NCBI RefSeq assembly: GCF_900115785.1
Contig: NZ_FOYS01000004.1
Coordinates: 356,489 to 420,488 of the forward strand
DNA: 64,000 bases
Reading direction: 5' to 3'
Source of the DNA: Halogeometricum limi
GTDB lineage: Archaea; Halobacteriota; Halobacteria; Halobacteriales; Haloferacaceae
Position numbers and translations under genes: made by a program. The notes under the pieces are model-generated. The model searched no databases. It saw only the letters and a program-made list of their open reading frames with translations, and had not been told where the DNA came from. Each line of letters begins with the position of its first letter. The first letter of the stretch is position 1. Positions 34,566 to 44,266 of the stretch are shown one piece after another.

Positions 34566-36140
34566 CTACTGCGTCTCGGTTATCGTGACCGTGTAGTCGC
34601 CGCTTCCGCTGTAGCGGTCGACGAGGATACCGAGTGCGGCGGAGTCGTCGGGGTCGTCGATGGCTATCTGCTCTTGGCTGTCGGTCGTCCACGACCGGTA
34701 GTCGTAGGAACTCGTCGTCGGCGGACTGCCGGTTCCCTCGCTCACGAACAGGTCGAAGTCGGCGTCCGCGGGACCGTCGAGTTCGACGACGACCCGCGAG
34801 GGCGAACTGTACGACCAGTCGTACGTGTAGCCGTCGTCGTCGTTGTACCAACTGAGCGTGCCGGATGCAGTGGCCGTCGTGGAGTCACCGCTGCCACCGT
34901 CGCCGTCACCCCCGTCGCCGCCGCCGGACCCGGGCGTGGTCGTGACGGCGTTCGCGGCGTCGACGCGTCCCGACCCCTGTTGGTCGTCCGAGAGGCCCAC
35001 GTCCACCGCGGTGTCGCGGAGGTGTTGCCGGAGGTCGGACGGCGCGAGCGAGAACTCCGAGAGCGCGAGTGCCGCGACGCCGCTGACGACGGGCGTCGCC
35101 ATCGACGTGCCGGAGATGCTCTCGTACTCGGTCGACGTGGTCCAACAGGAGAGGACGTTCGTCCCCGGCGCGGCCACGTCTATCTCGGGGCCGTAGTTGG
35201 AGTACGACGCCAGCGTCTCGTCGGGGTCGAGCGCGGACACCGCGAGCGCTTCGCTGTACGCCGCCGGGTAGGAGACGCTTCGCTGCCCGTCGTTTCCGGC
35301 CGCCGCGACGACGAGCGTTCCGTTCGTCGTCGCGTACGAGACGGCGTTCTTCATCGTGTTCGTGTAGCCGCCACCGCCGAGCGAGAGGTTCACCACGTCC
35401 GCACCCCGGTCCGTGGCCCACTGGACGGCGTCGGCGATGTCGGACGTCGACCCCGACCCCTGTTCGGAGAGCGCGCGACCCGAGAGCAACGAGGCGTTGC
35501 TAATTCCGCCGATTCCCTCGTCGTTGTTCGTCGTTCCGGCGGCGATGCCGGCGACGTGCGTCCCGTGGTACTCGTCGGCGAGGACGTCCGGATACGGGTC
35601 CGAGTCGGCGTCGACGAAGTCGTAGCCCTCGTCGGACCCGAACTGCGCGCTGAGGTCCGGGTGGTCGTACTTGACCCCCTGGTCGACGACGGCGACGGTG
35701 ACGTCCGAACTGCCGAGCGTCGTGTCCCACGCCGTGTCGGCGTTGACCTGTTGCGGCGCGTACTGGTCCCCGTACTGCGGGTCGTTCGTCGTGTAGAGGG
35801 CTTCGTGCGTCGCGTTCGCTTCCGCGTACTTCACGCCCTCCTTCTTCGTGACGGCGTCGACGAAGTTCTCGCGAGCGTTCGCGGGCGCTTCGGACGGGAA
35901 CTTCACGGCGACGTAACTCAGCGTCTCGTTCTCGTGGACGATTTCGGCGTTGCCGGGGACGTGCTGTTCGACGGCCTGCCGGGTGTCGACGTGCTTCGAG
36001 ACGCCGACGAGAATCTCGTCCGTCTTCGGGCCGGGGTCGCGTCCGGGCGTCGCGGAGGCGACGCCGGAGAAGCCGAGGAGGGAGAGGGCAGCGGTACCTT
36101 TCAGGAACGAACGCCTGTGCAGCGGGTTGTCAGGTGACAT
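34566..36140 (-). CDS. Tat-exported halolysin-like subtilase (S8)
   Basis: A 524-residue secreted protease starting MSPDNPLHRRSFLKGTAALS, a twin-arginine signal. A propeptide of I9 type follows (ILVGVSKHVDTRQAVEQ, KYAEANATHEA). The catalytic domain has D153 in VVDQGVKYDHPDL, H192 in YHGTHVAG, the oxyanion Asn in AAGNDGQ, and S346 in SGTSMATP. After a GDGGDGDGGSGDS-type linker comes a C-terminal domain of about 105 residues resembling a pre-peptidase domain. It should digest proteins outside the cell. The TATA box at 36163-36174 places the start at 36140 rather than four codons upstream. Confidence 0.93.
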   Translation of the reverse strand: MSPDNPLHRRSFLKGTAALSLLGFSGVASATPGRDPGPKTDEILVGVSKHVDTRQAVEQHVPGNAEIVHENETLSYVAVKFPSEAPANARENFVDAVTKKEGVKYAEANATHEALYTTNDPQYGDQYAPQQVNADTAWDTTLGSSDVTVAVVDQGVKYDHPDLSAQFGSDEGYDFVDADSDPYPDVLADEYHGTHVAGIAAGTTNNDEGIGGISNASLLSGRALSEQGSGSTSDIADAVQWATDRGADVVNLSLGGGGYTNTMKNAVSYATTNGTLVVAAAGNDGQRSVSYPAAYSEALAVSALDPDETLASYSNYGPEIDVAAPGTNVLSCWTTSTEYESISGTSMATPVVSGVAALALSEFSLAPSDLRQHLRDTAVDVGLSDDQQGSGRVDAANAVTTTPGSGGGDGGDGDGGSGDSTTATASGTLSWYNDDDGYTYDWSYSSPSRVVVELDGPADADFDLFVSEGTGSPPTTSSYDYRSWTTDSQEQIAIDDPDDSAALGILVDRYSGSGDYTVTITETQ

Positions 36141-36162
36141 TCCGTCTGACACATATGACCAT

Positions 36163-36174
36163 CGATAATTAATA
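36163..36174 (-). promoter_or_regulatory. TATA region of the halolysin-like gene
   Basis: TATTAATTATCG on the minus strand is centred 29 bp before the ATG at 36140. A second AT-rich block (36176-36192) lies farther upstream. Confidence 0.5.
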
Positions 36175-36327
36175 GTTTTCCGAAAATTTATTATAACTGA
36201 ATTTATTCGTGATTGTATCTTACTATCTGTACATACTGGTAGTGTATCCTGTTACAGTGCACGAATCGCGAGAAGGGAGTACGCCCGGAATCAGCAGGGC
36301 TATCCATTCCGGTGTGATACCGGAGGT

Positions 36328-36882
36328 ATGGACCGCTCGCGACGGACCGCCGCGGCCGAGAACGACGCCGACGCCGACACCGAGGAAGACGGCGTCGACG
36401 AGAGCGCCGACGCCCGCGACAGCACCGCCCGAGACGACGAACTGCGCGTCGCCCTGTTCGTCGACGGCCCGAACGTGCTCCGCGAGGAGTTCGACGTGGA
36501 CTTAGACGACGTGCGCGAGGCCGCCGCCGCCGTCGGACGGCCGACGGCGACCCGCCTCTATCTGGACGAACACGCGACGCCCGGCCTGATTCAGGCCGCC
36601 GAGGCGCGCGGCTTCGAAGTCGTCGTCACCAGCGGCGACGTCGACGTGCGACTCGCGGTGGACGTGACGCGGTTCGCCGTCGAACGCCGCGCGGACGTCG
36701 TCGCCATCGCCTCCCGAGACACCGACTTCAAACCGGCCATCGAGACGGCCAACGCCTACGGACTCCGGACGCTCGCCATCGCGCCGGGCGAGTTCGGCCG
36801 GTCCGACGCCCTCCAGAACGCGGCGACGGAGGGGGTCACCCTCGAAGACGACGGCCCCACGATGGTCGGCTACGACGAGTAA
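36328..36882 (+). CDS. NYN-domain ribonuclease-like protein
   Basis: A 184-residue protein. An acidic, disordered N-terminus (about 1-36) precedes a NYN/PIN-like domain. The acidic metal-binding positions are in LFVDGPNVLREEF, SGDVDVRLAVDVTRF and the SRDTDFKPAIE loop, all conserved in NYN nucleases of the archaeal TIGR00288 type. It probably cleaves RNA with Mg2+ in the cytosol. It precedes the TatD-family gene by 55 bp in the same direction. Confidence 0.85.
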   Translation: MDRSRRTAAAENDADADTEEDGVDESADARDSTARDDELRVALFVDGPNVLREEFDVDLDDVREAAAAVGRPTATRLYLDEHATPGLIQAAEARGFEVVVTSGDVDVRLAVDVTRFAVERRADVVAIASRDTDFKPAIETANAYGLRTLAIAPGEFGRSDALQNAATEGVTLEDDGPTMVGYDE

Positions 36883-36937
36883 CGACGGCGAGTCGCGAGC
36901 GAGCAGCCTTTTTGCGCGCACTGTCCAACGGCCGGCC

Positions 36938-37786
36938 ATGGAACATCTCGAGACGCCCGTCCTCGACAACCACCTCCACTTGGACCGGACGCACGGCCGC
37001 GGTATCGACGCCGTGCGCGACTTCGCGAACCTCGGCGGGACCCACCTCCTCGTCGTCAACAAACCGTCGTGGCACCACGGCGTCGAGGCGACGGAGGGCG
37101 CGGACTTCCACGCCGTGTTCGAGGAGACCATCGATACCGTCGCGGCGGCGAACGACGTGCTCCCGGGCCGCGCGTGGCCCGTCCTCGGCGTCCACCCCGG
37201 ACTCGTCTCGCGTCTGGTCGAAGAGCGAGGCTTCACCCCGCCCGAGGCGCGCGACGTGATGCAGGCCGGGTTGGACGCGGCGGCGGAGTACGTCGCGGCG
37301 GGTGACGCACTCGCGTTGAAGTCCGGACGACCCCACTACGAAGTCTCCGAGGCCGTCTGGGAGGCGTCCAACGAGGTGATGCGCCACGCGTTCTCGCTGG
37401 GCGCGGACCTCGACTGCGCCGTCCAACTCCACACGGAGGCGACGGAGGACCTCACCGAGGTGGCCGAGTGGGCCGAGGCCGCCGGCATGGAGCGAAAAAA
37501 GGTGGTGAAACACTACGCGGCGGGGCGACTGGCCGGACCGACGCCGAGCGTGATGAGCGAGAAGGACAGACTCGAACGCGCCGCCGAATCGGGCGACCCG
37601 TTCCTGATGGAGACGGACTTCGTCGACGACGCCGACCGGCCGGGCGCGGTACTCGGACCGAAGACGGTGCCACGCCGAGTGCGGTGGATGCTAGGGGAAG
37701 AACTGGACGACGCCGTCGAGATTGCGCACGTCGAGACGCCTCGTGACGTGTACGGCATCGACACACGAGAGACGCTGACTCGGTGA
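36938..37786 (+). CDS. TatD-family metal-dependent hydrolase
   Basis: A 282-residue TIM-barrel protein. The metal-binding HxH is H12/H14 in LDNHLHLDR. VLGVHPGLVSRL, QLHTEATED (third His region), KVVKHYAAG and METDFVDD give the remaining ligand positions. TatD proteins are Mg2+-dependent nucleases or phosphohydrolases. The segment LHTEATEDLTEVAEWAEAAG is typical of the archaeal branch. It lies just downstream of the NYN gene, so the pair may be co-transcribed nucleases. Confidence 0.85.
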   Translation: MEHLETPVLDNHLHLDRTHGRGIDAVRDFANLGGTHLLVVNKPSWHHGVEATEGADFHAVFEETIDTVAAANDVLPGRAWPVLGVHPGLVSRLVEERGFTPPEARDVMQAGLDAAAEYVAAGDALALKSGRPHYEVSEAVWEASNEVMRHAFSLGADLDCAVQLHTEATEDLTEVAEWAEAAGMERKKVVKHYAAGRLAGPTPSVMSEKDRLERAAESGDPFLMETDFVDDADRPGAVLGPKTVPRRVRWMLGEELDDAVEIAHVETPRDVYGIDTRETLTR

Positions 37787-37832
37787 GTGTGCATAGGAAA
37801 GGCATTTGAGTGCCCACGGGGATTCATGAGAC

Positions 37833-38423
37833 ATGACCGAGGCCGAGGAGACATACTACACCGAGGACCGTTGGCAGAACTGGCTCGACAGAGTCGAAGA
37901 GGAGGAACTGGACCCCGAGAACGAAGACTCCGCTCGACTGCTGTTGAACCTGCAGGACGACGCCGCCATCGCCATCGCGAAGATAGTCTCCGCGTACGAG
38001 GAGGACACCCTCTCCGAAGAGGCCGCACTCGACGAACTCACCGGCGTCCGCGACATCGTCCTCTCGGAACCCACGTTCGAGGGCGACGACGTCGAGGAGA
38101 AAGTGATGCTCATCGACGGCGTCCAGACGAGTCTCGTCTGCGTGTTCTACGCCGCCGAGGAGTACATCGTCGCCGGACCGGCCGAGGCGGTACCCCTCGG
38201 CGAGTACGTCGAGGCCGCGGCGGCGGCCGAGAAAGAGGAGGACTTAGACGCCGCACTCGGCTACCTCGTGCAAGCCGGGACGCGCATCATCGAGGGCGAC
38301 GAACTGGACATGTCCGTCGCGGAGGACATCGAGTACGGCCTCGTCTCCGAGTGGCTCAACGGTCTCGACAGTCTCCAGAGCGCCATGAGCGACCCCGAAG
38401 TCGTCGAAGAAGAAGACGAGTGA
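37833..38423 (+). CDS. DUF2150 family protein
   Basis: A 196-residue, highly acidic, all-helical protein starting MTEAEETYYTEDRWQNWLDR, with ARLLLNLQDDAAIAIAKIV, EEKVMLIDGVQTSLVCVFYA and the ending LDSLQSAMSDPEVVEEEDE. This pattern is that of archaeal DUF2150. The function of the family is unknown to me. A T-rich stretch (TATTTTTGTAG at about 38445) follows the gene and may end transcription. Confidence 0.82.
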   Translation: MTEAEETYYTEDRWQNWLDRVEEEELDPENEDSARLLLNLQDDAAIAIAKIVSAYEEDTLSEEAALDELTGVRDIVLSEPTFEGDDVEEKVMLIDGVQTSLVCVFYAAEEYIVAGPAEAVPLGEYVEAAAAAEKEEDLDAALGYLVQAGTRIIEGDELDMSVAEDIEYGLVSEWLNGLDSLQSAMSDPEVVEEEDE

Positions 38424-38477
38424 GGAACGTCTCACGAAGACTAGTATTTTTGTAGTACACTCACGAACGCGTATGTA

Positions 38478-41210
38478 ATGGGATTTGGGGGGGAGGACAG
38501 AGCGGTGACGGTCCAGATCGGGGCCGTGCTGATATTCGGGTTCCTCATCATCAGCATGTCCGTCTATCAGGCGACCGTCGTCCCGGAGGACAACAAGGCG
38601 GTCGAGTTCGAACACAACGACGAGGTGCAGACGGACCTCCAGGAGTTGCGAAACGCCGTCGTCCGTGCCGGGTCGACCGGCGAACGCTACCCGGTGAGCG
38701 TCCGCCTCGGGACACGCTACCCGCAACGGACGATGTTCGTCAATCCGCCGCCCGCGTCGGGGTCGCTCTCGACGGAGACGCTCGGCGCGGTGTACGTCAA
38801 CAACTCGAAGGCGGCGGACCCCGAGGTCAGAGACTACTGGGAGGGGTCGCAGTCGTTCGACACCAACGCGTTCGTCTACGAACCGCGATATTCGCGGTAC
38901 GACGAAGCGCCGACGACGCGCTACGAACACACCGTTCTCTACAACTCGTTCGACAACGGTGCGAACCTCAGTCTGACCGACCAGGCGATGGTCGACGGCC
39001 GTCGAATCTCGCTCGTCACGCTGGCGGGCGACTACGAACAGTCGTCTTCGGGCACCGTCTCGGTGGACCCGAACGCCGTGTCGGCGTCGGAGACGACGGT
39101 CACGATTCGCGACGACGGCGGCCCGGTCACGCTCCGTATCCCGACGACGCTGTCGGAGTCCGCGTGGAACGAGGTGCTCGAAGACGAACTGTCGTCAGTG
39201 TCGACGACGACGCACCACAGTGCAGACTTCGAGGGAGGAACGCTCGCCTCCGAGTCGTGGACGCACGACCCCGGAGATGCGGACGCGGCCGCGGGTGTGA
39301 ACGAGAACACGTCGAACTCCGGCAATCACAGCGCGTACCATCGATCCGGTGCGGGTAGCATCGTCTCGCCCGACCTCGACACCTCCGCGGGGTCGCAGGT
39401 CGTCGTGGACTACTGGGTTCGGAAGGGCGACGACGCGTTCAGCGAGAACCCCGACGTCGGAACGAACGAGGACCTGTTCGTCGAGTACCGAAACGACGCG
39501 GGCAACTGGGTGCAGATAGACAAAGTCGACGCCGACGAACCCGACGGGACCATCGTGGACGAGTCGAAAGTCGTCTCGGCGTCGGACGCCACGCATCCCA
39601 ACTTCGCCGTGCGGTTCAGACAGGAGGGCGCGTCGAGTACCGACGGCGACTACTGGCACGTCGACGACGTGACGGTGAAGACTCAGAGCGGGTCCGGCGA
39701 AGGCTACGTCACCGGCGTCGACTACGACGCGACGGGCGACCCGAACGTCGTCACGCTCACCCTCCAGCAGGGAATCGACTACCAACTCTCCGTCGCGAAC
39801 GTCGGACTCGGTTCCGACGCCGCCGTCACCGAAGAACCGCCCGCCTACGTCGTCCCCGTCCGCGGCGACGGCGCGGGCGTCTCGGCGAACGACGAACGGA
39901 AGGTCACCGTCGAAGTCCGAGACCGGTTCAACAACCCCGTCAGCGGGGCACTCGTGAACACCAGCGGCGTCCCCGACACGCGCCTCGCACCGTCGAGTGC
40001 GAAGACCGGGTCCGACGGCCGCGTGACGTTCACCTACACCGCACCGGACCCCGTCGTTCAGGAGACGTTCAACCTCACTATCGACGACAACTCGTCGGCG
40101 GCCGAACGCGCGACGTTCACGATGAACCCGACGAACGACCCCGGCACGAGTACGCTGACGTGGGAGACGGCGGCCGACTGGGACGCCGGGTCCGGGACGA
40201 ACGTCGTCCACGAGACGCGGCCGAACACCGGGTGGAGCGACGAGACGCTCAGAGTCGGCTACACCGCAACCGACTCGGATCTCGTGAGTTACTGGTCGCT
40301 GGACGAGTCATCGGGAGCGACGAAAGACGTCGCCGGGACCCACGACGGAACGACGAAGAACGGCGTTCTGCAGGGGCAGACGGGAGTGTTCGGCACGGCG
40401 GCGTCCGAGTTCGACGGCGCGAGTAGTCGCGTCGACATCGACGACAACATGGACGTGTCGGGTAGCGAGATGACCATCTCCCTCTGGGTCAACGCCGACA
40501 CGTGGGAGGGAACCGCGAACGACATGCGGTTCGTCTCGAAGACGACGAGCAGTTCGAACTCGGATCACTACTGGATGTTCAGCGAGGCCCAGGACCAACA
40601 GCTCCGATTCCGCCTGAAGACCGGCGGGTCGACGACGAAACTCGTCGCACCGAGCGGTACGAGTCTCACCTCCGGCACGTGGATTCACGCCGTCGCGACG
40701 TACGACGGCAGCCAGATGCGCATCTACAAGAACGGGAACGAAGTCGCTTCCACCTCGAAGTCCGGGAACATCGATACGAGTACGTCGGTCCCCGTCGCCT
40801 TGGGGAGCAACCCGCAGGACTTCGGGACGTTGGACGGCCGCCTCGACGAGGTTCGCATCTACGACCGCGCACTCTCGCAGAGCGAGATAGACGACCTCTA
40901 CGACGCCCGAAACGGCGGGTCGTACACGAGTGACTGGAAGGAGGGCTCGCTGGACGCGAGTAACGTCGAACTGAAAGACGTGACGGCGACGCTCCCCTCC
41001 GGCACCGGAATCGACGTCTACGTCGAGATGGACACCGACGGCGACGGCTCCGTCGACGACACGAGTTCGGCCGTCGCCCTCGACGGGAGCGGAGGCCCGT
41101 ACTCCGTCTCGGGTCTCTCCGGCGACGCGCAGGCGTACCGCCTCCGCGTCGAGTTCACCAACACCGAGACGAGTTCCGCGACGTTCGGTGGCGCGACGAT
41201 AGAGGGCTGA
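38478..41210 (+). CDS. Pilin-like-anchored surface protein with Ig-like and LamG domains
   Basis: A 910-residue cell-surface protein. The N-terminus GEDRAVTVQIGAVLIFGFLI (about 5-24) is a membrane segment of the kind seen in haloarchaeal archaellin/pilin-like proteins, though the cleavage site is not certain. A long beta-rich region follows. An Ig-like (Big-type) domain is at about 455-540 (KVTVEVRDRFNNPVSGALV). A LamG/concanavalin-like domain is at about 595-815 (DLVSYWSLDESSGATKDVAG; RLDEVRIYDRALSQSEIDDL). It is likely to bind sugar or mediate adhesion. The C-terminus has no obvious sorting signal. Confidence 0.8.
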   Translation: MGFGGEDRAVTVQIGAVLIFGFLIISMSVYQATVVPEDNKAVEFEHNDEVQTDLQELRNAVVRAGSTGERYPVSVRLGTRYPQRTMFVNPPPASGSLSTETLGAVYVNNSKAADPEVRDYWEGSQSFDTNAFVYEPRYSRYDEAPTTRYEHTVLYNSFDNGANLSLTDQAMVDGRRISLVTLAGDYEQSSSGTVSVDPNAVSASETTVTIRDDGGPVTLRIPTTLSESAWNEVLEDELSSVSTTTHHSADFEGGTLASESWTHDPGDADAAAGVNENTSNSGNHSAYHRSGAGSIVSPDLDTSAGSQVVVDYWVRKGDDAFSENPDVGTNEDLFVEYRNDAGNWVQIDKVDADEPDGTIVDESKVVSASDATHPNFAVRFRQEGASSTDGDYWHVDDVTVKTQSGSGEGYVTGVDYDATGDPNVVTLTLQQGIDYQLSVANVGLGSDAAVTEEPPAYVVPVRGDGAGVSANDERKVTVEVRDRFNNPVSGALVNTSGVPDTRLAPSSAKTGSDGRVTFTYTAPDPVVQETFNLTIDDNSSAAERATFTMNPTNDPGTSTLTWETAADWDAGSGTNVVHETRPNTGWSDETLRVGYTATDSDLVSYWSLDESSGATKDVAGTHDGTTKNGVLQGQTGVFGTAASEFDGASSRVDIDDNMDVSGSEMTISLWVNADTWEGTANDMRFVSKTTSSSNSDHYWMFSEAQDQQLRFRLKTGGSTTKLVAPSGTSLTSGTWIHAVATYDGSQMRIYKNGNEVASTSKSGNIDTSTSVPVALGSNPQDFGTLDGRLDEVRIYDRALSQSEIDDLYDARNGGSYTSDWKEGSLDASNVELKDVTATLPSGTGIDVYVEMDTDGDGSVDDTSSAVALDGSGGPYSVSGLSGDAQAYRLRVEFTNTETSSATFGGATIEG

Positions 41211-41289
41211 GCGACGAACGCCGGTTTTTCGACAGCTGACGTAACACCCCATCGACAAACCCATATGCCCCGGCTTAGAATGGAGGAGC

Positions 41290-42627
41290 ATGACAGCCGT
41301 CGGCATCGACGCCATCGAGATTTGGACGGGGAAGCTGAAACTCGACCTCCCGAACACGTTCGCACCGGAGAAGGGTGAAGACCCCGAGAAGTACACGAAG
41401 GGACTCGGCCTGGAGTCGTCGTCGTTCCCGGACGTGTACGAGGACATCGTCACGATGGGGGCGAACGCGACGAAGCAGTTGATGGACCGCGAGGGGTTGA
41501 CCCCCGACGACATCGGACGCATCGACGTGGCGACGGAGTCCGCGTTCGACAACTCCAAGCCCGTCTCGACGTACATCGCCGGATGCCTCGAACAGGTGTA
41601 CGACGGCGACTTCCACCACGCGAACAAAGGTGAGCGGAAGTTCGCCTGTCTCGCGGGGACCCAGAGTATCGACGACGCGTACAACTGGATCAAAGCGGGC
41701 CGGAACCGCGGCCGCGCCGCACTCGTCATCGCAACCGACACCGCTCTGTACGCCCGCGGTGACCCCGGCGAGGCGACGCAGGGCGCCGGTGCCGTCGCGA
41801 TGCTCATCGACGAGGACCCCTCCATCGTCGAACTCTCGACCGAACAGGGCTACGGCAGTGCGGACGAGACGGACTTCCTGAAGCCGAACCAGCAGTTCCC
41901 GAGCGTCGACGGCAAGCGGTCGGTGCAGGTGTACCTCGCACGCATGCGCGAGGCCTTAGAGGACTACGAGTCCGTCGCGGGCGACACCCACCCCGACGAC
42001 TTCGAGTACATCCCGTTCCACACGCCGTTCCCGGGGATGGTCCGGAAGGCGGCCGTCCTCGGCTATCGGCACATGACGCGCGACACGGACGTCGAAGAGA
42101 AACTCGCCGACGAGATAGGGCTCCAACCCCGCGAGGAGGCGTTCGAGACGTGGGACGACTACGAGGAGGCCATCCGCGCGTACATGGACGAACTGAAAGA
42201 GACCGAAATGTACCGCGAGTGGTACGGTCGGACCATCGAACCGACGCTCAGCATCTCGCGGAACGTCGGCAACTGGTACACCGGGTCGGTCCACATCGCG
42301 CGGTTGTCCGCGCTCCGCGACGCCCTCGAACGCGGCGAGGAGATGGCCGGCAAGCGACTGCTCGTCGGGTCGTACGGCTCCGGCGCGCAGGCGGAGATTC
42401 ACGCCGAAACCGTCGTTGAAGGCTGGGCCGAACACGTCGAGGACGTCGAAGTCGACGAGCAACTCGCCCGCCGGTACGACATCTCGTACGACGAGTACGA
42501 ACTCGTCCACGACGTGCACAACCACGACAAAGACGTCGACGTCGAGGAGTTCACCGCCCCCGAAGACGAGTTCGTCTTCACGGGGTGGGGCCGGATGAAC
42601 GAACGACGCTACGAGTACGTCGAATAG
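41290..42627 (+). CDS. Hydroxymethylglutaryl-CoA synthase
   Basis: A 445-residue thiolase-fold enzyme. The catalytic residues are E83 in VATESAFDNS, C120 in FACLAGTQS and H244 in IPFHTPFPGM. It condenses acetyl-CoA with acetoacetyl-CoA to HMG-CoA, the entry to the mevalonate pathway for archaeal isoprenoid lipids. A Shine-Dalgarno-like GGAGG stands just before the ATG, unlike the leaderless starts common in this window. The next enzyme, HMG-CoA reductase, is not adjacent. Confidence 0.95.
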   Translation: MTAVGIDAIEIWTGKLKLDLPNTFAPEKGEDPEKYTKGLGLESSSFPDVYEDIVTMGANATKQLMDREGLTPDDIGRIDVATESAFDNSKPVSTYIAGCLEQVYDGDFHHANKGERKFACLAGTQSIDDAYNWIKAGRNRGRAALVIATDTALYARGDPGEATQGAGAVAMLIDEDPSIVELSTEQGYGSADETDFLKPNQQFPSVDGKRSVQVYLARMREALEDYESVAGDTHPDDFEYIPFHTPFPGMVRKAAVLGYRHMTRDTDVEEKLADEIGLQPREEAFETWDDYEEAIRAYMDELKETEMYREWYGRTIEPTLSISRNVGNWYTGSVHIARLSALRDALERGEEMAGKRLLVGSYGSGAQAEIHAETVVEGWAEHVEDVEVDEQLARRYDISYDEYELVHDVHNHDKDVDVEEFTAPEDEFVFTGWGRMNERRYEYVE

Positions 42628-42650
42628 CGGGGACCGCTCGCACGAACGCG

Positions 42651-43202
42651 TTACAGAATTATCTGCCCGAGTTCCGCTTCGAGTTCGGTGCTGAACGTCG
42701 TCGCCGAGAGCGAGGGGTGTGCCTCGACGATAGCTCTAAATTTGAGCGAGTTGAGGCTGTTTCTCCCGAGACGGTCCTCTCGAGTGTCGGCGGCCCGAAG
42801 GACTTCAGAGTTCGGCCCCAACTCGAAGTCGCTCCCGCCGAGACGTCGCCGGACGTCGTTCGAGAGACGGAGTCGTACCTCAAAGTCTTGGGTATCTCCA
42901 TCTTCCGGCCGCGTGTTTCGCGTGGGGAACCAGCCGACGAAGTCGTCTTTGTACCGCGCGTCAGTCGTTCGCTGCGGCACGCGAAGGAACCGAACGAACC
43001 GACCACCGTTCGGCCACGCGATGTATTTGTCTAGCCAGTCGTCGACTTCGTACAGTGCTGCGAACACGGCGTAGCGGAGATTCAGTCGTTTCTCGTCGTC
43101 ATCGAATCGAAGCCGATAGGTGAGAACTGCATCGAGTTTGTCATCTCGCTCGTCGAGACGCACTTCGGGGTAGCTTCCTTCGAGACCGGTTACGTACGGC
43201 AT
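42651..43202 (-). CDS. Hypothetical protein, low GC
   Basis: A 183-residue acidic protein starting MPYVTGLEGSYPEVRLDERD, with LRYAVFAALYEVDDWLDKYI and ending TFSTELEAELGQIIL. No membrane segment, signal or metal motif is visible. The ATG at 43202 is chosen because an AT-rich TATA element (TTATTTAAG on the minus strand, 43219-43227) lies about 20-25 bp upstream. An upstream ATG at 43328 would read through that promoter. GC content is well below that of flanking genes, suggesting horizontal gain. The family is not recognised. Confidence 0.65.
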   Translation of the reverse strand: MPYVTGLEGSYPEVRLDERDDKLDAVLTYRLRFDDDEKRLNLRYAVFAALYEVDDWLDKYIAWPNGGRFVRFLRVPQRTTDARYKDDFVGWFPTRNTRPEDGDTQDFEVRLRLSNDVRRRLGGSDFELGPNSEVLRAADTREDRLGRNSLNSLKFRAIVEAHPSLSATTFSTELEAELGQIIL

Positions 43203-43346
43203 ACCCAATAATGTATATCTTAAATAATAAAATATATTACAAATTTGTGAGACTGTGTGTCGCCGTAGATAATGCAGGAACTGATTCGCTCGGGGCTGTC
43301 GCCACCACGCCTTAGTATCTACAACCATCTATCATTTAGGTGGCAC

Positions 43347-43634
43347 GTGACCGACCGTGTCAGTACGTCCGCTACGGAGGATGCGGCGGACGACGGGCAG
43401 TCGGACGAATCGTTCGTCAAGCGTGTCGCGACAGACGTGGCGCGGCACTGGCAGGCGGCGACGTTCGCGCTCGGAAGTCTCGCAGTCGCCTACTGGGCGG
43501 CGTTCGTCAACCCGGCGATGTCGCCTCGGTGGTACGTCCCGATACTGCTGATATACGCGACGCTCGCAGTCGGGTACATCTACCTGACCGAGGAGTCGTC
43601 GCTCAGCTTCGGGTCGGCGGAGACGAGTACGTAG
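43347..43634 (+). CDS. Small two-helix membrane protein
   Basis: A 95-residue protein with a GTG start, beginning MTDRVSTSATEDAADDGQSD, an acidic tail. Two membrane helices follow (about 42-60 and 67-84: FALGSLAVAYWAAFV, WYVPILLIYATLAVGYIYL). An ATG 25 codons upstream is possible, but that extension is poor and precedes the likely promoter. It is divergent from the low-GC hypothetical gene. Function unknown. Confidence 0.6.
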   Translation: MTDRVSTSATEDAADDGQSDESFVKRVATDVARHWQAATFALGSLAVAYWAAFVNPAMSPRWYVPILLIYATLAVGYIYLTEESSLSFGSAETST

Positions 43635-43742
43635 TCCTCACTCGGCGGCGCGGTCGCAGCCGTCACCGGCGGGGAAGCGCTCGCCGCCGAGACAGATTTT
43701 TGCGCGCTACGTCCCCCACGAACGTTCGCTCTCGTCGGCAGT

Positions 43743-44171
43743 CTACACCGAGAACAGCGCACGGAGCAACCGCGTCGCCGGTCTGATGTTCGCCGTATCG
43801 CCGTCCAGTCCGACGTACACCGTCGGAATCTCCGTCGTTCCCCAGCCCATCACGTTGATTCCCCCCTCGAAGACGCGAACCGTCACTTCGAGTTCACCGA
43901 GCGGTTCGTACAGCTTCTCTTGTTGCCGCGCGGTGAGCTGTTCCAACGCGATGTCGTCGACGATGTCCTCGACGTCGTTCGAGGAGTAGTCGTCGAGTAC
44001 CGTCGGATTAGCGTACGCCACCTGATATGATCTGGTCTCGAAGTCGCCGTAGAACACCCCGCGAAGCCCCTCACCGACCTCCGTTTCGAGCGACTCGACG
44101 AAGTAGTCGAGACCCTCCCGTGGCTGGAGCGTCTCCAACCGCTCGACGACGTCCGCTACAGATTCAGTCAC
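43743..44171 (-). CDS. Hypothetical haloarchaeal protein
   Basis: A 142-residue soluble protein starting (GTG) MTESVADVVERLETLQPREG. It contains YFVESLETEVGEGLRGVFYG, an acidic helix VEDIVDDIALEQLTARQQEK and a C-terminal beta section (TVRVFEGGINVMGWGTTEIP, VYVGLDGD). The GTG at 44171 is favoured because TTATATTGT (44191-44199) lies 26 bp upstream. The ending resembles proteins that sense or modulate transcription beside regulators, but I cannot name the family. The XRE-type regulator gene lies just upstream on the same strand. Confidence 0.65.
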   Translation of the reverse strand: MTESVADVVERLETLQPREGLDYFVESLETEVGEGLRGVFYGDFETRSYQVAYANPTVLDDYSSNDVEDIVDDIALEQLTARQQEKLYEPLGELEVTVRVFEGGINVMGWGTTEIPTVYVGLDGDTANIRPATRLLRALFSV

Positions 44172-44266
44172 GGTTACCAGTTGGTTTCCAACAATATAAT
44201 ACAGACGGTCGAGAGACGACAAAAACGTCTGTCGGCTAACAACAGCGTCGAGCGGACCTGCGCGTC

